Positions 10,390-22,179 of a stretch of 64,000 bases of DNA are shown piece after piece. Source of the DNA: Hericium rajendrae (Eukaryota > Basidiomycota > Agaricomycetes > Russulales > Hericiaceae); contig CM065888.1 in NCBI GenBank assembly GCA_033439255.1, positions 1,922,001 through 1,986,000 on the forward strand, given 5' to 3'. How positions within the stretch are numbered: the stretch's first letter is position 1; every line of letters begins with the position of its first letter. The translations under genes were made by a program, and so were the position numbers. The notes beneath the pieces were generated by a model that ran no database searches, was not told where the DNA came from, and saw only the letters and a list, made by a program, of their open reading frames with translations.

Positions 10390-12621
10390 CATCAGTAAAC
10401 CTGGAAATTTCTGATTGATATCTGATTGTATCTGAATGATCTGATTTAGACCATTTAGACAGTCAAATGAGGTCTCTATCGTCCAGTGTCTTTCAGATAA
10501 AAGTGTCTGATTTCAGAACAAAGTCTGAGTATCAGATAGCCATTTGAGTGTCAGGTCTTATCTGAGTGTCAGATCTTGTCTGAGACTCAGACAGCTATCT
10601 GAATATCAGATCTTGTCTGAGAGTCAGATAGCTATCTAAATGTCAGATCTTATCTGAGTCTCAGACAGTCATCTGAGTTATCTGATATCTTAATAATGTC
10701 TGAAAGTCAGATGACTATCTGGATGTCAGACAATATCTGATAGTCAGATAGCCATCCTAGTATCAGATAGCTGTCTAGGTCTCAAATTTTGTCTAATATA
10801 AATCTGATATGAATCTAAAGTCAGATCAATCAGATCTTACTAAAGTTAGTTTTTATGATAGCAAGGTAGTCTTTCACTCCAATTTCTATCTTATCATTCT
10901 ATCAAACTTGTATTGAATGATATCAGATCAGTCAGACACTTCAAACATATTTAAGATAATACTTCAGATAAGCTAGATATAATATCAGCATCAATCAGAA
11001 TAGATCCAGACAAAATTAGTGCTATTTCAGATAAATCAGACAAATTTCAGCTCAAAATTAAAATTAACAGATTATATCAGAGCTTGTTTAGAGATTCAGA
11101 TATCACACTAAATTTTCAAAACTACTGCACTCTAAAATTATGCAGATAAACAACTTAGTGCCCAATGTAGCACAACTCCAAATACTAGACTATAGGTAAA
11201 AGAACAACAAAAAAGAATTAACTGTTCAAAAGATCAAAAGCAGCTGTATGAAAAACATTAATTCAAATATCAGACTAAATATAACATGAGAACAGAAAAA
11301 AGACAAACTGAAAGACAATTTAAAGATTAAGCTCCTATTTAAAATTTAGTCAAAACAGCAGCCAGAAAATAAAAAAAGTACAAACAATGAGGATATCAAA
11401 TTGAAAGCTAAATTCTAAAAAAAAAACCAACATAAGTCAGATCATTATAGCAGAAGAAAAGACAAAGACAAACTATTCATCATCACTTATCCAGTTGATA
11501 AGATTGAGACGATGAGTATCAGTAGCATCCAAAGGTTTGGAGTTAGCAGAGCTATGGTTATGATTAAGCCTAATGTTAGCATGCTCCTGAGCAGCCTCCA
11601 TGATAAGCTTCCACTTCTTATCAGTAAGAGTAGTGATGGCCTTCATATAATGCATAGAAGCTGCCCCCCAGTTGGTAGCAGAGAAGTTGAGATCATCAGG
11701 ATCCTGAAGACGAGCAGAATCTTGAAGGTGAATAGGGTCCTGAAGATGAGCAGGAAGCTCATCATATGGCAACTGGCATAGTAAAGCTTGCTGTACCTTT
11801 GCAAAGTTAGCCTCTACAAAATGAATTTAAAAAAATACTCACAGCAACAAGAGCAAGACAAAGAGCTGACTTGGACCATCCATCCTGCCTAGACTCAGCA
11901 GAAATAAGTCTGACAATAGATAGATGGGCTTGACCAAGGGTTTTGGCCATCATCTCACCCCTGAATATGCTACTGATAGTCTACAAAGAAATATTAGCAT
12001 AGAAAATTAGAAGGAAAAAAACATACCAATGCATCATTATCATAAGAAGCCTCCTCGAAGATGAAAGGCACAACTCCAGGGTCCGTAGGATCAGCTACAT
12101 CAGTAAACTGCCCTAGCTAAAAGCATAGTCAAGTATGCTTGAGGTCCACATCAGTCTCACTAAGCTCTGCAATTGCCTTAGACCTGAGAAGAAACAGAGC
12201 CCAGGACTCCTTGATGACTGCCTCAGCAACAAATGCAAAGTGACTCTGCCAGTCATAGGTCTACTGCTGAATCTGAAACATAAATATATAGTGATGATCA
12301 AATAAAACAGGAAGAACTCACCATGCCAAAGACAACATCATTCTTTGCTAAGATTCCATGAGATACCAGAGGATAGCATGCATCCCAAAGCTCCTGCATA
12401 TGAGGGACCAAACCCTCAATGATCCATGGTTCTAAGCAGTTGCCAAGAACATCCTTCCACATGAGAATATACCAGTCACAAAACTCATCTGAATCAACAA
12501 GAAGCTTGTTGTTGGTGAAGTCAGAGCTAGAGCCAGAGCGGGTTGACATCATTTAACGATTATTAGTCAGAAAATAAAATAAAAGATTATAATCAAAAAT
12601 GTACTGTAGCAGTCAATGGAG
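10390..12621 (-). mobile_element. Element B: terminal part of a large CATCAG-family DNA transposon
   Basis: The left terminus is CATCAGTAAACCTGG. 10420-11060 is subterminal DNA crowded with TCTGAT/ATCAGA and AGTCAGATAG-type repeats. A short block near 11105 (ACTGCACTCTAAAATTATGCAG) recurs at the same relative place in element D (about 61305), with related forms in C and A. The interior carries the 3' half of the family's second gene. B is interrupted at 12622 by element A (TA duplication) and resumes at 45785-45839, where element C enters. Its far end lies outside the window. Confidence 0.75.
11477..12552 (-). pseudogene. Second gene of element B (conserved C-terminal domain), broken
   Basis: Minus-strand exons can be read. 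The first begins MMSTRSGSSSDF and holds the DWYILMWKDVL and VPHMQELWDACYP motifs, with its donor near 12321. The next begins IQQ, then a TAG, then TYDWQSHF. Later pieces contain ADPTDPGVVPFIFEE, then TLGQAHLSIVRLISAESRQ...ALCLALVA, then NFSATNWGAASMHYMK...LTDKKW, ending near 11477. The same motif order occurs in elements A, C and D. Nonsense codons (TAG at 12261-12263; TGA and TAG near 12140) fit C-to-T change. I do not recognise a named family, though similar uncharacterised proteins are common in agaricomycetes. The function is unknown. Confidence 0.75.
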
Positions 12622-12623
12622 TA

Positions 12624-13232
12624 CATCAGGAACCCTACAAACTTTCTTATAAAATCTGATTGGAACTGGTAGCAAGAATCAGACAAGTCAGACCAGTAAG
12701 ACGGGTGTAATCCTACAGATATAATCAGAAAAAAATCTGAGATCAGATACTATTTCTGATCTTAGATATCAAGTCTGACTCCAGATATCAAATCTGATTG
12801 CAAATTAAAGTCTGATTGCAAATTAAAGTCTGACTGCAGATTAGAGTCTGACTGCAGATTAGAGTCTGATTACAGACTTGAGTCTGACAACAGTTCTAAG
12901 TCTGACAACAGTTCTAAGTCTGATAAAAGTTTCAAGTCTGTCAACAGTTTCAAGTCTGTCAACAGTTTCAAGTCTAATACAAGACATTATTCTGATATAA
13001 GGAATTAATTCTGACATCAGGAATTAATTCTGATACCAAAGTTCAATCTGGTATATTTTTCTTACTCAGATCACACCATAATAAAAATGACTGCATCTCT
13101 AAATTCAGCAGATTAAGGATGATGATAGACTAAACAGTGTGATCAAAGATTCAAAACAAGCATAAAGGCAAGGAAGACATAGATCCAACCAGACTAGAAA
13201 TGAAGAAGATAAATCTAAAAGACTGGCCTCAA
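12624..13232. repeat. Left subterminal repeat region of element A
   Basis: The region is dense in AGTCTGA(T/C) units, many about 18-22 bp apart (for example 12775-12960, where AGTCTGATTGCAAATTA is repeated with variants). It ends in a block (ATGACTGCATCTCTAAATTC near 13088) shared with element C at about 46610. No coding frame. In CACTA elements comparable subterminal repeats bind transposon proteins; here that is an inference. Confidence 0.7.
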
Positions 13233-13487
13233 TCACTAAGATTGCCATTCTGCAGTGCATGACGCTGACGAGATCCTAGTGAGTCCCCCACATTATTATC
13301 AGGCTCATCTGCCTCAGGCAAAAACTCTGCCGCTCTTAAAAAGATCAAACGTCACTTAGCTATATCAAGATCTTGAAGAATATCTGACCATTGCTTGGTT
13401 GGCTTGTGCCAACGCTTGGTTGCAAACCACCCCTCCGAGCGCCACTTGAGCCTAGGATGGTCATCAGGTCCAAACAGCAAGTAGCGT
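13233..13487 (-). pseudogene. Second gene of element A, last exon (3' end)
   Basis: The minus-strand reading ...YLLFGPDDHPRLKWRSEGWFATK...WSDILQDL continues the exon on the other side of the giant LTR element (30433-30453). It includes the W-x-A...K-x-W signature seen in the B, C and D homologues. An in-frame TGA lies at 13353-13355 after DIAK, and the natural stop is near 13233. Joining ...RALSH at 30433 to YLLFG at 13487 restores the reading frame, which shows that both fragments were one exon before insertion. Confidence 0.75.
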
Positions 13488-13738
13488 TGTCATGCCCAAA
13501 CTCGGTTTGGACAATGACATGATATATCTAGCAGCAGACCCGTTTTGACATCCCATGCGCTGTTACATTGAGAGTGAGTATGATATTGAGTACAGGTCTC
13601 GGCACAAGTCTGAGAATCTGATTGCCATTAACTTACCATAGGCGCTCAATCTGAGATCCAGGGAAAAACACTTACGAAAACTGGAAGCGAGAGCAATATT
13701 AGAAGAACGCTCGCCAAAGTAGCACCCTTGCCACAACC

Positions 13739-14578
13739 ATGTTCAGCTGCCTTCGTCCCCGCCGCTCCTCCCTCAATCCTCACACATACTCCCCACTACT
13801 TGGCCATGTCTTTGATGAAAAACCAGCAGAGGTTCGGGTGACGCGAGAATATACACGTGATTCCTTTCCCAATTTGGACCCCTCAGACGTGCAGCCCATT
13901 CAGCTTGTTCCAAGAATATCAATCGCCAGTGATGCCTCTGTCAGCGCTGTGTGCCCAGCCTCGTGGCAGCAGTTGGGCAACGCAGTCCCACTGGATGAAC
14001 ATGCCCTCCCCCCTCGCACCCCATCCCCTCGTCCCTCATCCCCCCTCCAAATTATCAACGACCTCGACGACAAGGACGAATTCTCCTTTCCCACCCTATA
14101 CAGGCACTTGCCGGTGGACGCTTACTATCCAGCCTATTCGACGAACTGGTTCGTTACTCAACGCCCTCCATTCCTAGTCTGTAAGGGGCTCCTCATCGAG
14201 CTGGTGCTCAAGCACCCAGAAGGAACCCTGATCGCATGTGCCCGTATCAGCGGCATCCACCATGTTGGGATGACCTGGGTTCATTTCTGGGCAGAACGTG
14301 AGGATGCCTTCGATCATGAGTTGAAGAACATACAGCTCGTCGTTCCGCTCATCTGGAGCCAACTGCCTTGGTACCGTCCCATCACCTCCTTCTTCCTTCG
14401 TCGCTCCATCCTCGATCTTCATGAGTCCTTTGATCCATCGGGTGACAAGCAGATCTACGGTCGCCAGTTCGATCTTCCTGCCCATGTCGATCCCGAGGAT
14501 TACGAGAAGATACTCGAGCTACGCCGTTGGGCTTCCAGGATTGGGATTTTAACGGGAAGACAGAAGTATCGTCTCTGA
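13739..14578 (+). CDS. LTR-embedded ORF of unknown function (279 aa)
   Basis: This ATG-started, uninterrupted frame lies wholly inside the left LTR, about 250 bp from its 5' end. The N-terminus (1-20) is basic. Residues about 85-110 are Pro/Ser-rich (PPRTPSPRPSSP). From about 110 the sequence is globular and rich in aromatic residues: FPTLYRHLPVDAYYPAYSTNW, WVHFWAERED, LPWYRPITSFFLRRSIL, and a charged tail ending GILTGRQKYRL. I see no known domain, signal peptide or membrane helix. The same frame in the right LTR is broken by one base. It could be a captured gene, an accessory retroelement protein, or a gene read from the LTR promoter of a preceding copy. Confidence 0.65.
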   Translation: MFSCLRPRRSSLNPHTYSPLLGHVFDEKPAEVRVTREYTRDSFPNLDPSDVQPIQLVPRISIASDASVSAVCPASWQQLGNAVPLDEHALPPRTPSPRPSSPLQIINDLDDKDEFSFPTLYRHLPVDAYYPAYSTNWFVTQRPPFLVCKGLLIELVLKHPEGTLIACARISGIHHVGMTWVHFWAEREDAFDHELKNIQLVVPLIWSQLPWYRPITSFFLRRSILDLHESFDPSGDKQIYGRQFDLPAHVDPEDYEKILELRRWASRIGILTGRQKYRL

Positions 14579-15452
14579 AGAATAGGATTAGCAGCTTTAC
14601 CGGGAATGTGAAGCATGCTCGTTAGGTGTGTGGGGACATGGACTCTTTTTCCTTCATTCGCATTATGCCCTTATGACCTCTCCCTTGCTATCACATCGTT
14701 GTCGCTCGTTTGTCGTATCTCTGTCGCATCACCATCGTATCATGCCATCATCCCCACTCTCCTTCTCAACTCGTCGATCTTCGTGCGCAAGCTATTTCCT
14801 CCCTCTGCACACTTAAATTCCATTTCATTCGTCTTTGCCCATGTTCGGTCTATGCCACCTTGTTGACAGATACAGATAGTTTACAAGTGTTCGCATCTCC
14901 CTTATCTCGCATCCACGAACTTACTACTATGATACTTCGGCTATGATTTGCACGCACATACTATACATCATGCAGAGCTTGGTATAGAATATTCGACGCA
15001 GCCTGTTATGCTTATACTTGATGGCCTGACTGGAGTGACCTGGAGAAAATATTTATTTAAGGGAAAATCTCAACTTATTCCCTGGAGATATTTTGTCACA
15101 GCCTCACCCACATTAAGGGCTATGAAGCAATGCAATGCAGACACAGCCCTGATGCCATGCAAGCACAGCCCAGCATAGCCTCATTAGAATGCACAGCCCT
15201 AAAAGCAATGCACATCTCAATGGATAATTCAGAATAAATAGGAAAAATACTACTGAAGGCATTGGTAAGCCTGAAAGTGTATTAATAGAAGCACAGCAAG
15301 CAGATTTATAAGCAGAACAGCCTTAAAAAAGTGAATAGAAAGTAACTTATTAAATTCAGAATTGTATATTAGTAGTACAGCCTTAGTTAATTTAGCACAG
15401 CAGTAGATAGTCATGTACATATTAAGCAGGTCTTTCCCACAACCCCTAGGGG

Positions 15453-15460
15453 TATATAAG
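15453..15460 (+). promoter_or_regulatory. TATA box of the left giant LTR
   Basis: TATATAAG follows a CCCCTAGGGG palindrome and precedes GGATTTGGACTC. It is the only strong TATA motif in the distal LTR and would put transcription start near 15485, upstream of the minisatellite. The same motif is at 29760-29767 in the right LTR. Confidence 0.6.
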
Positions 15461-15682
15461 GATTTGGACTCTGTTCTGTAAAAGGCAATTCAGGAAAGTA
15501 CCCCTTGAACTCAACTTTCATCTCCTTTCTCTCTCTCTCCTCTCTCTCCTTCCCTGCTTTTCTGTGTCAGGGCAACTTAAGTGCAGTCTCAGTATAGACT
15601 CACTCTGCTTGCAAGTCCAGAACTAGCTTATGGCTGTAGAATCAGCTTCTCCATCAGCCAAATAGTTATTTGTCACTATCGT

Positions 15683-15870
15683 CACCGTCAGTAGTCCCTT
15701 CGTCACCGTCAGTAGTCCCTTCGTCACCGTCAGTAGTCCCTTCGTCACCGTCAGTAGTCCCTTCGTCACCGTCAGTAGTCCCTTCGTCACCATCAGTAGT
15801 CCCTTCGTCACCGTCAGTAGTCCCTTCGTCACCGTCAGTAGTCCTTTCATCACCGTCAGTAGACCTGCCG
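15683..15870 (+). repeat. 21-bp minisatellite in the left LTR (about 9 units)
   Basis: The unit is TCGTCACCGTCAGTAGTCCC plus T, repeated head to tail with few variants and degenerating at the 3' end. Because 21 is divisible by 3 it produces long artefactual frames on both strands. The right LTR (about 29988-30175) has the same number of units. Confidence 0.9.
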
Positions 15871-16129
15871 TCATCATCAGCAATCCCTCCCCTCTGTCAC
15901 CTCCTTCTCTATCCTCTGTTCTCATTGTGCAAACCTCTAACCTTCCAGTACACTCCTTACAGCAACTTTGATTGAGAATCAAATAAGTCTATTTGAGAAA
16001 ACAAGAATCCTCCCGAACAACTAGATACATCCGGGAAAGTGGAAAACCTGATAGTACCTAGGAAACTGTGAATACCCAACCCAACCAGTGTTCCCTAACA
16101 CCATACTTCACAGCTTTCGCCACGACATC

Positions 16130-16146
16130 TGGAGCCCACCGCGAGG
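16130..16146 (+). promoter_or_regulatory. Primer-binding site of the giant-LTR element
   Basis: TGGAGCCCACCGCGAGG starts 2 bp after the left LTR, beginning with the TGG that pairs with a tRNA CCA end. An almost identical site (TGGAGCCCACCGTGAGG) lies next to the 5' LTR of the gag-only element at about 57222-57238 on the minus strand, implying the same primer tRNA. Confidence 0.7.
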
Positions 16147-16232
16147 GAGTCATTCAAACATTCCCATTTGGACTTTGGCTCTCCCTCATCACTGATTGCT
16201 CATCGCTACTTACGCTAAACGACCTCACCTTC

Positions 16233-19200
16233 ATGTCGGCTCAGGCTCATCACTCACAACTCCCTCCTTTGAGTACAACCCTGAGAACATCACCTCCTCC
16301 AGCTTCTCCAACAGAAGCTTGGTCATTATCATCACCAAGGCATCCCTCAGTATTGTCACCCCTCTCAGAACATTTTAGTACAACTCCACCACCTCAATTT
16401 AGATTCCCGACACTCTCTCAGCCAGCACCAATTCCTCAAATGCCACCTCCCACAATTAACTCATATTTGTCAGCTCTCACTATGCCCTTGCCTGGTACCA
16501 GAGATGCTCCCATTAAATTTAAGGGGGAGTATGATCAGGTCGAGCACTTTATCAGAACCTACGAGACCTTATGTCATCAGAATCGAGTATTTACTGCACC
16601 ACTTAAATGTGAACACATTACGCAGTACTGCTCACGTAAGGTCGCGGACTTGATCGAGGCACTTCAAAGCTATCGAGCCAAGGACTGGAAACAGCTTAAG
16701 AAGGATCTGCTTCAGTACTTCGATGCAGATCGACTTAATAAGCGCTATATTAAGAGAGACTTAGAAAAATATGCTAGGTCTACAAAGTATAAGAAGATGG
16801 GAGATCTGAAAGCATGGCGCAAGTATTCTAGAGGGTTTATAAGCATTGCAGGATGGCTTCGGAAGACCAACAAGCTTACCCCTGAAGAAGAAGCATCCTT
16901 CTTTTGGTTAGGTATTGGACGAGGGCTCAGAAATAAAATTGAGGCCCGCCTTTATGCTAAAGACCCCCTGCATGACAGATCAATCCCATTTAGCATCTCA
17001 GAAGTTAATGAGATAGCAGAGGGAATTCTGCAGCAAAATAAATTTGATGTGAATCTTGAAGACTCAGATGAGGATGAAGATTATGGTTTAGACTGGTCTG
17101 GAGAATCAGACAGCAGTGATTCCTCTTCAGAATCATCAGATGACGAGAGAATCCGCAAGCCCAAGAAATATAATTCTAAGAAATCTAAGTCCAAGGACCT
17201 TCAAAAAGGAAAGAAAGTCAAATTTGCCCAGGATGAAGAACCTGAGCTCACAAAAGTTAGCTTTCATGCAGCTCGAGCAAGGCAAAGCCCTTCTCCGGTT
17301 AGGTCTCACGCAAGAACCTCAGACCAAGTACAAGCAGAGGAACTTATTCAAGAATTAAATTCGATGCGTACAGACGATCCTGAGTACGGTCTGTTATACT
17401 ATCGAGCGGTGAAGCTCGACACATTTGTAGCATCAGTCGTCAGTGCCCCAACCCCTTGACAACACCCGACGCTTGTCCCAACGGCGCCCCCAAATGAACC
17501 ACCAAGGCAGATCTTCCAGCGTGAGCGACCGCCGCACAATGAAAGTGGCGTACGCCCTCCAATGCCACGCACGAACCTCCCACCCCCTAGCATGAATGCC
17601 CTGCCGCGGCGGACAAACTCAATCCCAACCATGGCCGAGAATCCTCCCTTTCGGCGGGAGGAGATGACATGTTATGGATGCGGTGCTCGCGGGCATGGCA
17701 TGAGTATGTGCCCAGGCCTGCGAAGCCTGCATGAACAAGGGATCATTCAAAGAGATCGAGATGGAAAGATCACGTACCGAGATGGGAGACGAGTCATCTG
17801 TTTCCACGATGAAAACATGATCGCTGCTATTGAGCGCGACCAGGGGTTGACTCGGGATCCAGTGACGATGTCAACCAACTTAATGACCATCGTCGGAATG
17901 TCAGAAAATGAGCACGAAAAGGATGAGGATGAAGACGACTTACAGTACGTGGTGTACGCTGTCGAGGACGACAGCCTACACGAAGTTTATCCTCTCGAGA
18001 GCAGGAAGCACCCTGAAGGTGCACGAAAGTCAGCCACCACGCGCGGGAAGAAACAAATGTTTGACGGTGTACACGTACCTCCGATCAGCCCCGCACAGCG
18101 TGCACGGCTTCGAGGCGCTGCCCCGACGATCCCGCCGAAACCCGTAAACAAGAACACAAGGGCTCAAACACCCGCGATCGACATGTCCGAGCCTCGGGAG
18201 GCTAACGCATCGAAGATCCCTGGAGAACGATCAACCCACCCAATAGGCAGGATGACGCGAAGCTCCTGGAAAGACAGGGAAAGGATGGATGACTCTCCAT
18301 TAGAGAGCGACCAACCTGCGCCCGATCCACCCATTATTCCATTCGACACGCGAAAGCCCGCGTTCAATCCCCTCAATGATGAGGAGATAATCGAAGACCA
18401 AAGCCTGCAACCAAAGAATACCATGCCGATAAATAAGCCGCATTCAAAAGGGCCGCAAAACAAAGAAAACGTACCAGTAACTGAAGCAAAACGCACCGCG
18501 CGCAAGTCGGCGATCTCCTCCACCGTGGAACCTGCCGAGGTGCTGACACACGTCCTGAACATGCCGGTGCAGCTGCGCATCGGCGAGGTCTTTGGAATAT
18601 CCAAAGATCTATCTCAGATGTTATCAGAAAAACTGAAGCCACGTCCAGGAATGGAGTACTCACAGCATTCTGCGACAACCGCCGTCGCATTCGTCGAACA
18701 GCCCCTACCTGACAAGCCCCTCAACCCAAGGGATAACGCATACCCGATGAAAGCCACCCACCTCTGTGAGGAGATCCGAGGATCTGGGGTCGCAGGCGTC
18801 TCCTATCAGCAGGTTGCACAAACGCTGACCCACGCGCGAGATCCCCACGGAGACCTAATAAGAATAAAGGTTAGGTGCGGGAATCATTACATTACCGCTG
18901 TAGTAGATACCGGTTCACAATTAAACATTGTGAATGAGGAGATATGGCAGCAGGCAATGGGGATGATCCCCAACGACACTCACCGAAATATTCACGTACG
19001 AGATGCGAATGGGAACGTCGAAGAGCTCCGCGGACTGGTATCTAGCGTCCCGCTGACCCTCGGAAACCTACAAACAGAAGTCGACTTGTACGTCGCGACA
19101 AACGTCCCATTCCCAATCTTGCTAGGACGTCCCTGGCAGCGTCAAAATTTCGTCTCAATTGACGAGCAGCCAGAGGGCACTTATCTCGTATTCAAGGACC

Positions 19201-22139
19201 CCGCGGACGTTAGTAAAGCACGTTTTGAGCTCATGGTAGATTACCACGCACCTACAGAACCGGAAATGCAAATTAAGGATACTCGAGTGTGCATGAGCCT
19301 AATAAAAATAGAGATAAATCAAGAGTCCACAAAGCGGAAGCAGATGAGATCAGTGTCCCGGTATGGCTTAGCCGAGCTGGGATCGGAGACGGATCTCCCA
19401 ATGATCGATCTCATCCCGACAGGATCTGTCAGATCGAGATCTCCCCTGATCGACCCTGAGGTCCTCGAGATCTTATCTAGTCCTATGCGACTTAGTGAAT
19501 TTCCCTCCACACTCCGTCTAGTTATGCCCCAACAATACCAATTCCATTTTTTCTTAAAAAGCCTGCGGAATTGCCCTCAACCGACCATCAACCTTTCCCA
19601 ACTCATGCCTCCGCATTACCGGTATGATAATTACGTGCTAGATTGGTTCTCACTCGTCGAAAACCGTAATTCACTTCCTTCCTCTTCCTGGCCACCAGCC
19701 GGCAATGAACGCACTGTCGTCCAGGCAGTACATGATAGCTGCGCTGATCTTCCTGCTCTTGAGCATGACGGTCAGCTTGCTGACGTTGTGCTTTCATCGC
19801 GGCATGGAATATTCCTTGAGCCCCAGGAGGACTCAGGCACCGGTGCGCCCTATCGCGAGCTCGTAATTCCTGACGCCTCTCTGGTAGGAATTCGAAGCGA
19901 TCGTCCGCCGGATGTCTGTCATGGCGCCAGCTATTGCTTGTTTGTCGATCGCGAACATCTCCCGCAAGTCTCACGCCCAAATCCTGCCCCATATAATTTT
20001 ATGGTGCCGTTCTTCCATGACGACACGATTGTGCGTTACCGATCGCCTACCCCGACGCTTCAAGAATCCAACTCAATTCCGCAGACACCTAGGAACAGTA
20101 CAGTATGTTACTACCCCGACGGTGTGCAGGCTTTCTCGCTAACGCCTCTGCAGTCTCGCGCATCGACTACTCCCCGACCTCAGTCTCTCCCAGTGATCCA
20201 GCAGCCTTCGTCGGAGAGATTTGTGCTCCCGCGCAGTCTCTCGTCACCTCAGTCCGATGCTCTACCTCCTCCCGACGCTATCCTTCACTCCTCCGGCATC
20301 ACACGCGCAACCTCGAATTCGTTCACCAGCAAATACGACGACACACTCAAGGTCACGAATAAGCACAAGCTCGGGCCCGAAGACCGTGAGCTGCTGGACA
20401 TCCCCGCGGCTTCAAGCGCAAGCACGTCGGCCAAGAAACGGTGCGACTCTACCCTCAGCAACGACGAGCTGTACGCACTCTCTGAGGACCCGCAGGAGAA
20501 CTCGAGTCGGCCAGAGAAGGCAGACTCGACGCGCGTGCAGGAGAAGGAAATCGAGACCAAGATCACCAGGAAGGACGAGGCAATGGACGTAGACACCGAC
20601 ATGGGTACGTCCTCGCACTCGCCATACTTTAGCGACCCGAGGCTTGAATTTACCTCATTTCCGCTCGCAGGCTCCCCTCTCAAGAAGGTTGCCTTCACCG
20701 CCGCGGATATTCCGCTGGACATTGCACCACCCCCGACACCCGTTTTCCATCGCCCCGTGACCCCCATCGCGCAGGCCATCCCGAGCGTGCTCTTCGCTGG
20801 GATCGGTGATCCACTCCCGCCAACGCACCCCACGAATTTCCAGCCCATTTCGCCCCCAAACCTCACCAATTTCCAGCAAGGCTCGATGTTCAAGAATCTT
20901 GCAGTCGACACGAGCCCTCCCAAGACTATCTCCGACCCCGCCGTTGCTCTTGCTACGCCCGGCAGCGCGCAACCTCCTGCAGTTAACGACGATGACCCCG
21001 ACTCTGCCGCCTCCTCCATGCCCTCCCTCATGTCCATTTCCAGCGCGTCTCCCCTCGATTCTCGTCCTAAGGGCATGCCCAATGGCATCGCCTTCGCTCA
21101 TACGAAGATCCACGACGGCGCGAAGCCTGATTCAAGGGACAAAGACGATGGAGCGCCCGATGAGCCCCTCACGGTTGAGGAACTCATCAAGACCAACGAA
21201 TTCCGGGCTAGGGTGGACCGCGCGTTCGCTAGCGCACTGGCACATAATGCCCAGATGGCTGCAAACCAGTCTGCTCAAAACCAAACCTCTGCTGCTCCGA
21301 GCGGAAATGATGGTTTTCGTCGGGAAGGCAAGATGATAGTGGACGTATCCACCGGCCTTCCGGTAGCTCAGGGTGAGTTTATGTTCAATCCTCGGCGTGC
21401 CCTTGTACCAACGTGTTCACCAGAAGATAGACGAGGCGACTCCTCCGCAGGGGTTCAGCCTAATACCGTATCTCGTGAACCTGTTCGACAAGCTCCGCCT
21501 GCGCGATCCGGCAAAGCTCTGTCATTTATTCCCAGATCTAGATCCTGGTCCCGACCACGACGCAACGCTCCCGTTTCCAGCAAGCCGAAGACCAACGGCG
21601 GACCGGCTTCGTGAACACGCTCGAACACACGCACACAGCCCACCGCCCAGCCAAACAACAATGCCTCCCCAGCTGGGGGAAGCCCAGGAATTCCGCCATC
21701 CGTGCCTGGCGGATCTCAGCCTGGCAACATACAATTTTTGGCGTCGCCGCCTCCGCTGTTTCCTGGAGGATCTCCTTTCCTCACTGGACCTGCTGCTTAC
21801 CCCCCCGGATTCATGGGTCCCTCTATCTATCCACTCGCGCGCAACGCCCCAGGTCCGCCATTTGCGCGAGAAGGCGGCGCACCGCCGACTTTTCCCCCCA
21901 GAGCCTTCACTTTTCCTGCCCCAGGAGGTCCGTTTCATGCAGGAACTTTCCAGCCTGTATCGGGCATGGGACCGTTTGGAGTTCGCGGACTCGATGGATG
22001 GAATCCTGGACATGAAGTTTGGGGACGATCCCCTCATAGCATGGTTAATCCATCTGGAAATCCTCGATGGAACCCAGTTGGACCTCAAGTACCTGGACCG
22101 CCTCCGCCGAGCGGAGGAAAGGACCCTCGACGTGCTTGA
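16233..22139 (+). pseudogene. Ty3 gag-protease polyprotein of the giant-LTR element, two stops
   Basis: One reading frame runs from ATG 16233 (MSAQAHHSQLPPL) to 22139, interrupted only by TGA at 17457-17459 and TGA at 21612-21614. Gag (about 16500-17060) has the capsid-like KFKGEYDQVEHFIRTYE...LLQYF region, then an acidic Ser/Asp tract. A CX2CX4HX4C zinc knuckle (CYGCGARGHGMSMC) is near 17669. The retropepsin has VVDTGSQLNIV near 18900 and ILLGRPW near 19120. A long disordered Pro/Ser-rich tail follows, ending in a Gly/Pro-rich segment (21702-22139). Gag packages RNA, and the protease matures the polyprotein. Both stops could be CGA-to-TGA changes. Confidence 0.85.
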
Positions 22140-22179
22140 CGAGCATACCTCGTTCCTCACGTCCATGGATATATCTTAG
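21373..22179 (+). CDS. Overlapping 268-codon ORF in another frame of the gag-protease tail
   Basis: This open frame overlaps the end of the gag-protease polyprotein in a different phase and ends 40 bp beyond it. Unlike the overlapped Pro/Gly-rich tail, its translation is protein-like: it is Leu/Arg/Glu-rich with regular hydrophobic spacing (NFWRRRLRCFLEDLLSSLDL, a LREKAAHRRLFPPE segment, RFMQELSSLYRAWDRLEF, LKYLDRLRRAEERTLDVLDE) and predicts mainly helices. I recognise no family. It may be an overprinted accessory gene, the true C-terminal coding frame reached by frameshift or splicing, or a chance ORF in GC-rich DNA. Confidence 0.45.
   Translation: MSLCSILGVPLYQRVHQKIDEATPPQGFSLIPYLVNLFDKLRLRDPAKLCHLFPDLDPGPDHDATLPFPASRRPTADRLREHARTHAHSPPPSQTTMPPQLGEAQEFRHPCLADLSLATYNFWRRRLRCFLEDLLSSLDLLLTPPDSWVPLSIHSRATPQVRHLREKAAHRRLFPPEPSLFLPQEVRFMQELSSLYRAWDRLEFADSMDGILDMKFGDDPLIAWLIHLEILDGTQLDLKYLDRLRRAEERTLDVLDEHTSFLTSMDIS

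Larger units (their letters stand above)
13488..16127 (+). repeat. Left giant LTR (2640 bp)
   Basis: It starts TGTCATGCCC (TGTCGTGCCC in the right LTR) and ends CGCCACGACA. Inside, in order: a 279-codon ORF (13739-14578), about 850 bp without a convincing frame (14579-15440), a TATA box (15453), a pyrimidine-rich stretch with CT repeats (15525-15560), a 21-bp minisatellite, and the distal region. The left and right copies differ by a 1-bp indel in the ORF, a 3-bp indel near 14748, short-repeat slippage and rare substitutions. Confidence 0.92.

Noticed and set aside
15683-15870. Possible CRISPR array
   Set aside because: The repeats are head to tail without unique spacers, and the genome is eukaryotic; the same applies to 52020-52170.
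15623-15982. Repetitive ORFs on both strands (and the same at 29928-30287)
   Set aside because: They arise from a 21-bp minisatellite whose period is a multiple of three.
16130-16146. Fragment of a tRNA gene
   Set aside because: It matches only a tRNA 3' end with TGG at the start, right after the LTR, so it is a primer-binding site; no cloverleaf is present.
20285-21088. 267-codon minus-strand ORF
   Set aside because: It is antisense to the disordered part of the gag-protease polyprotein, in GC-rich DNA with few stops.
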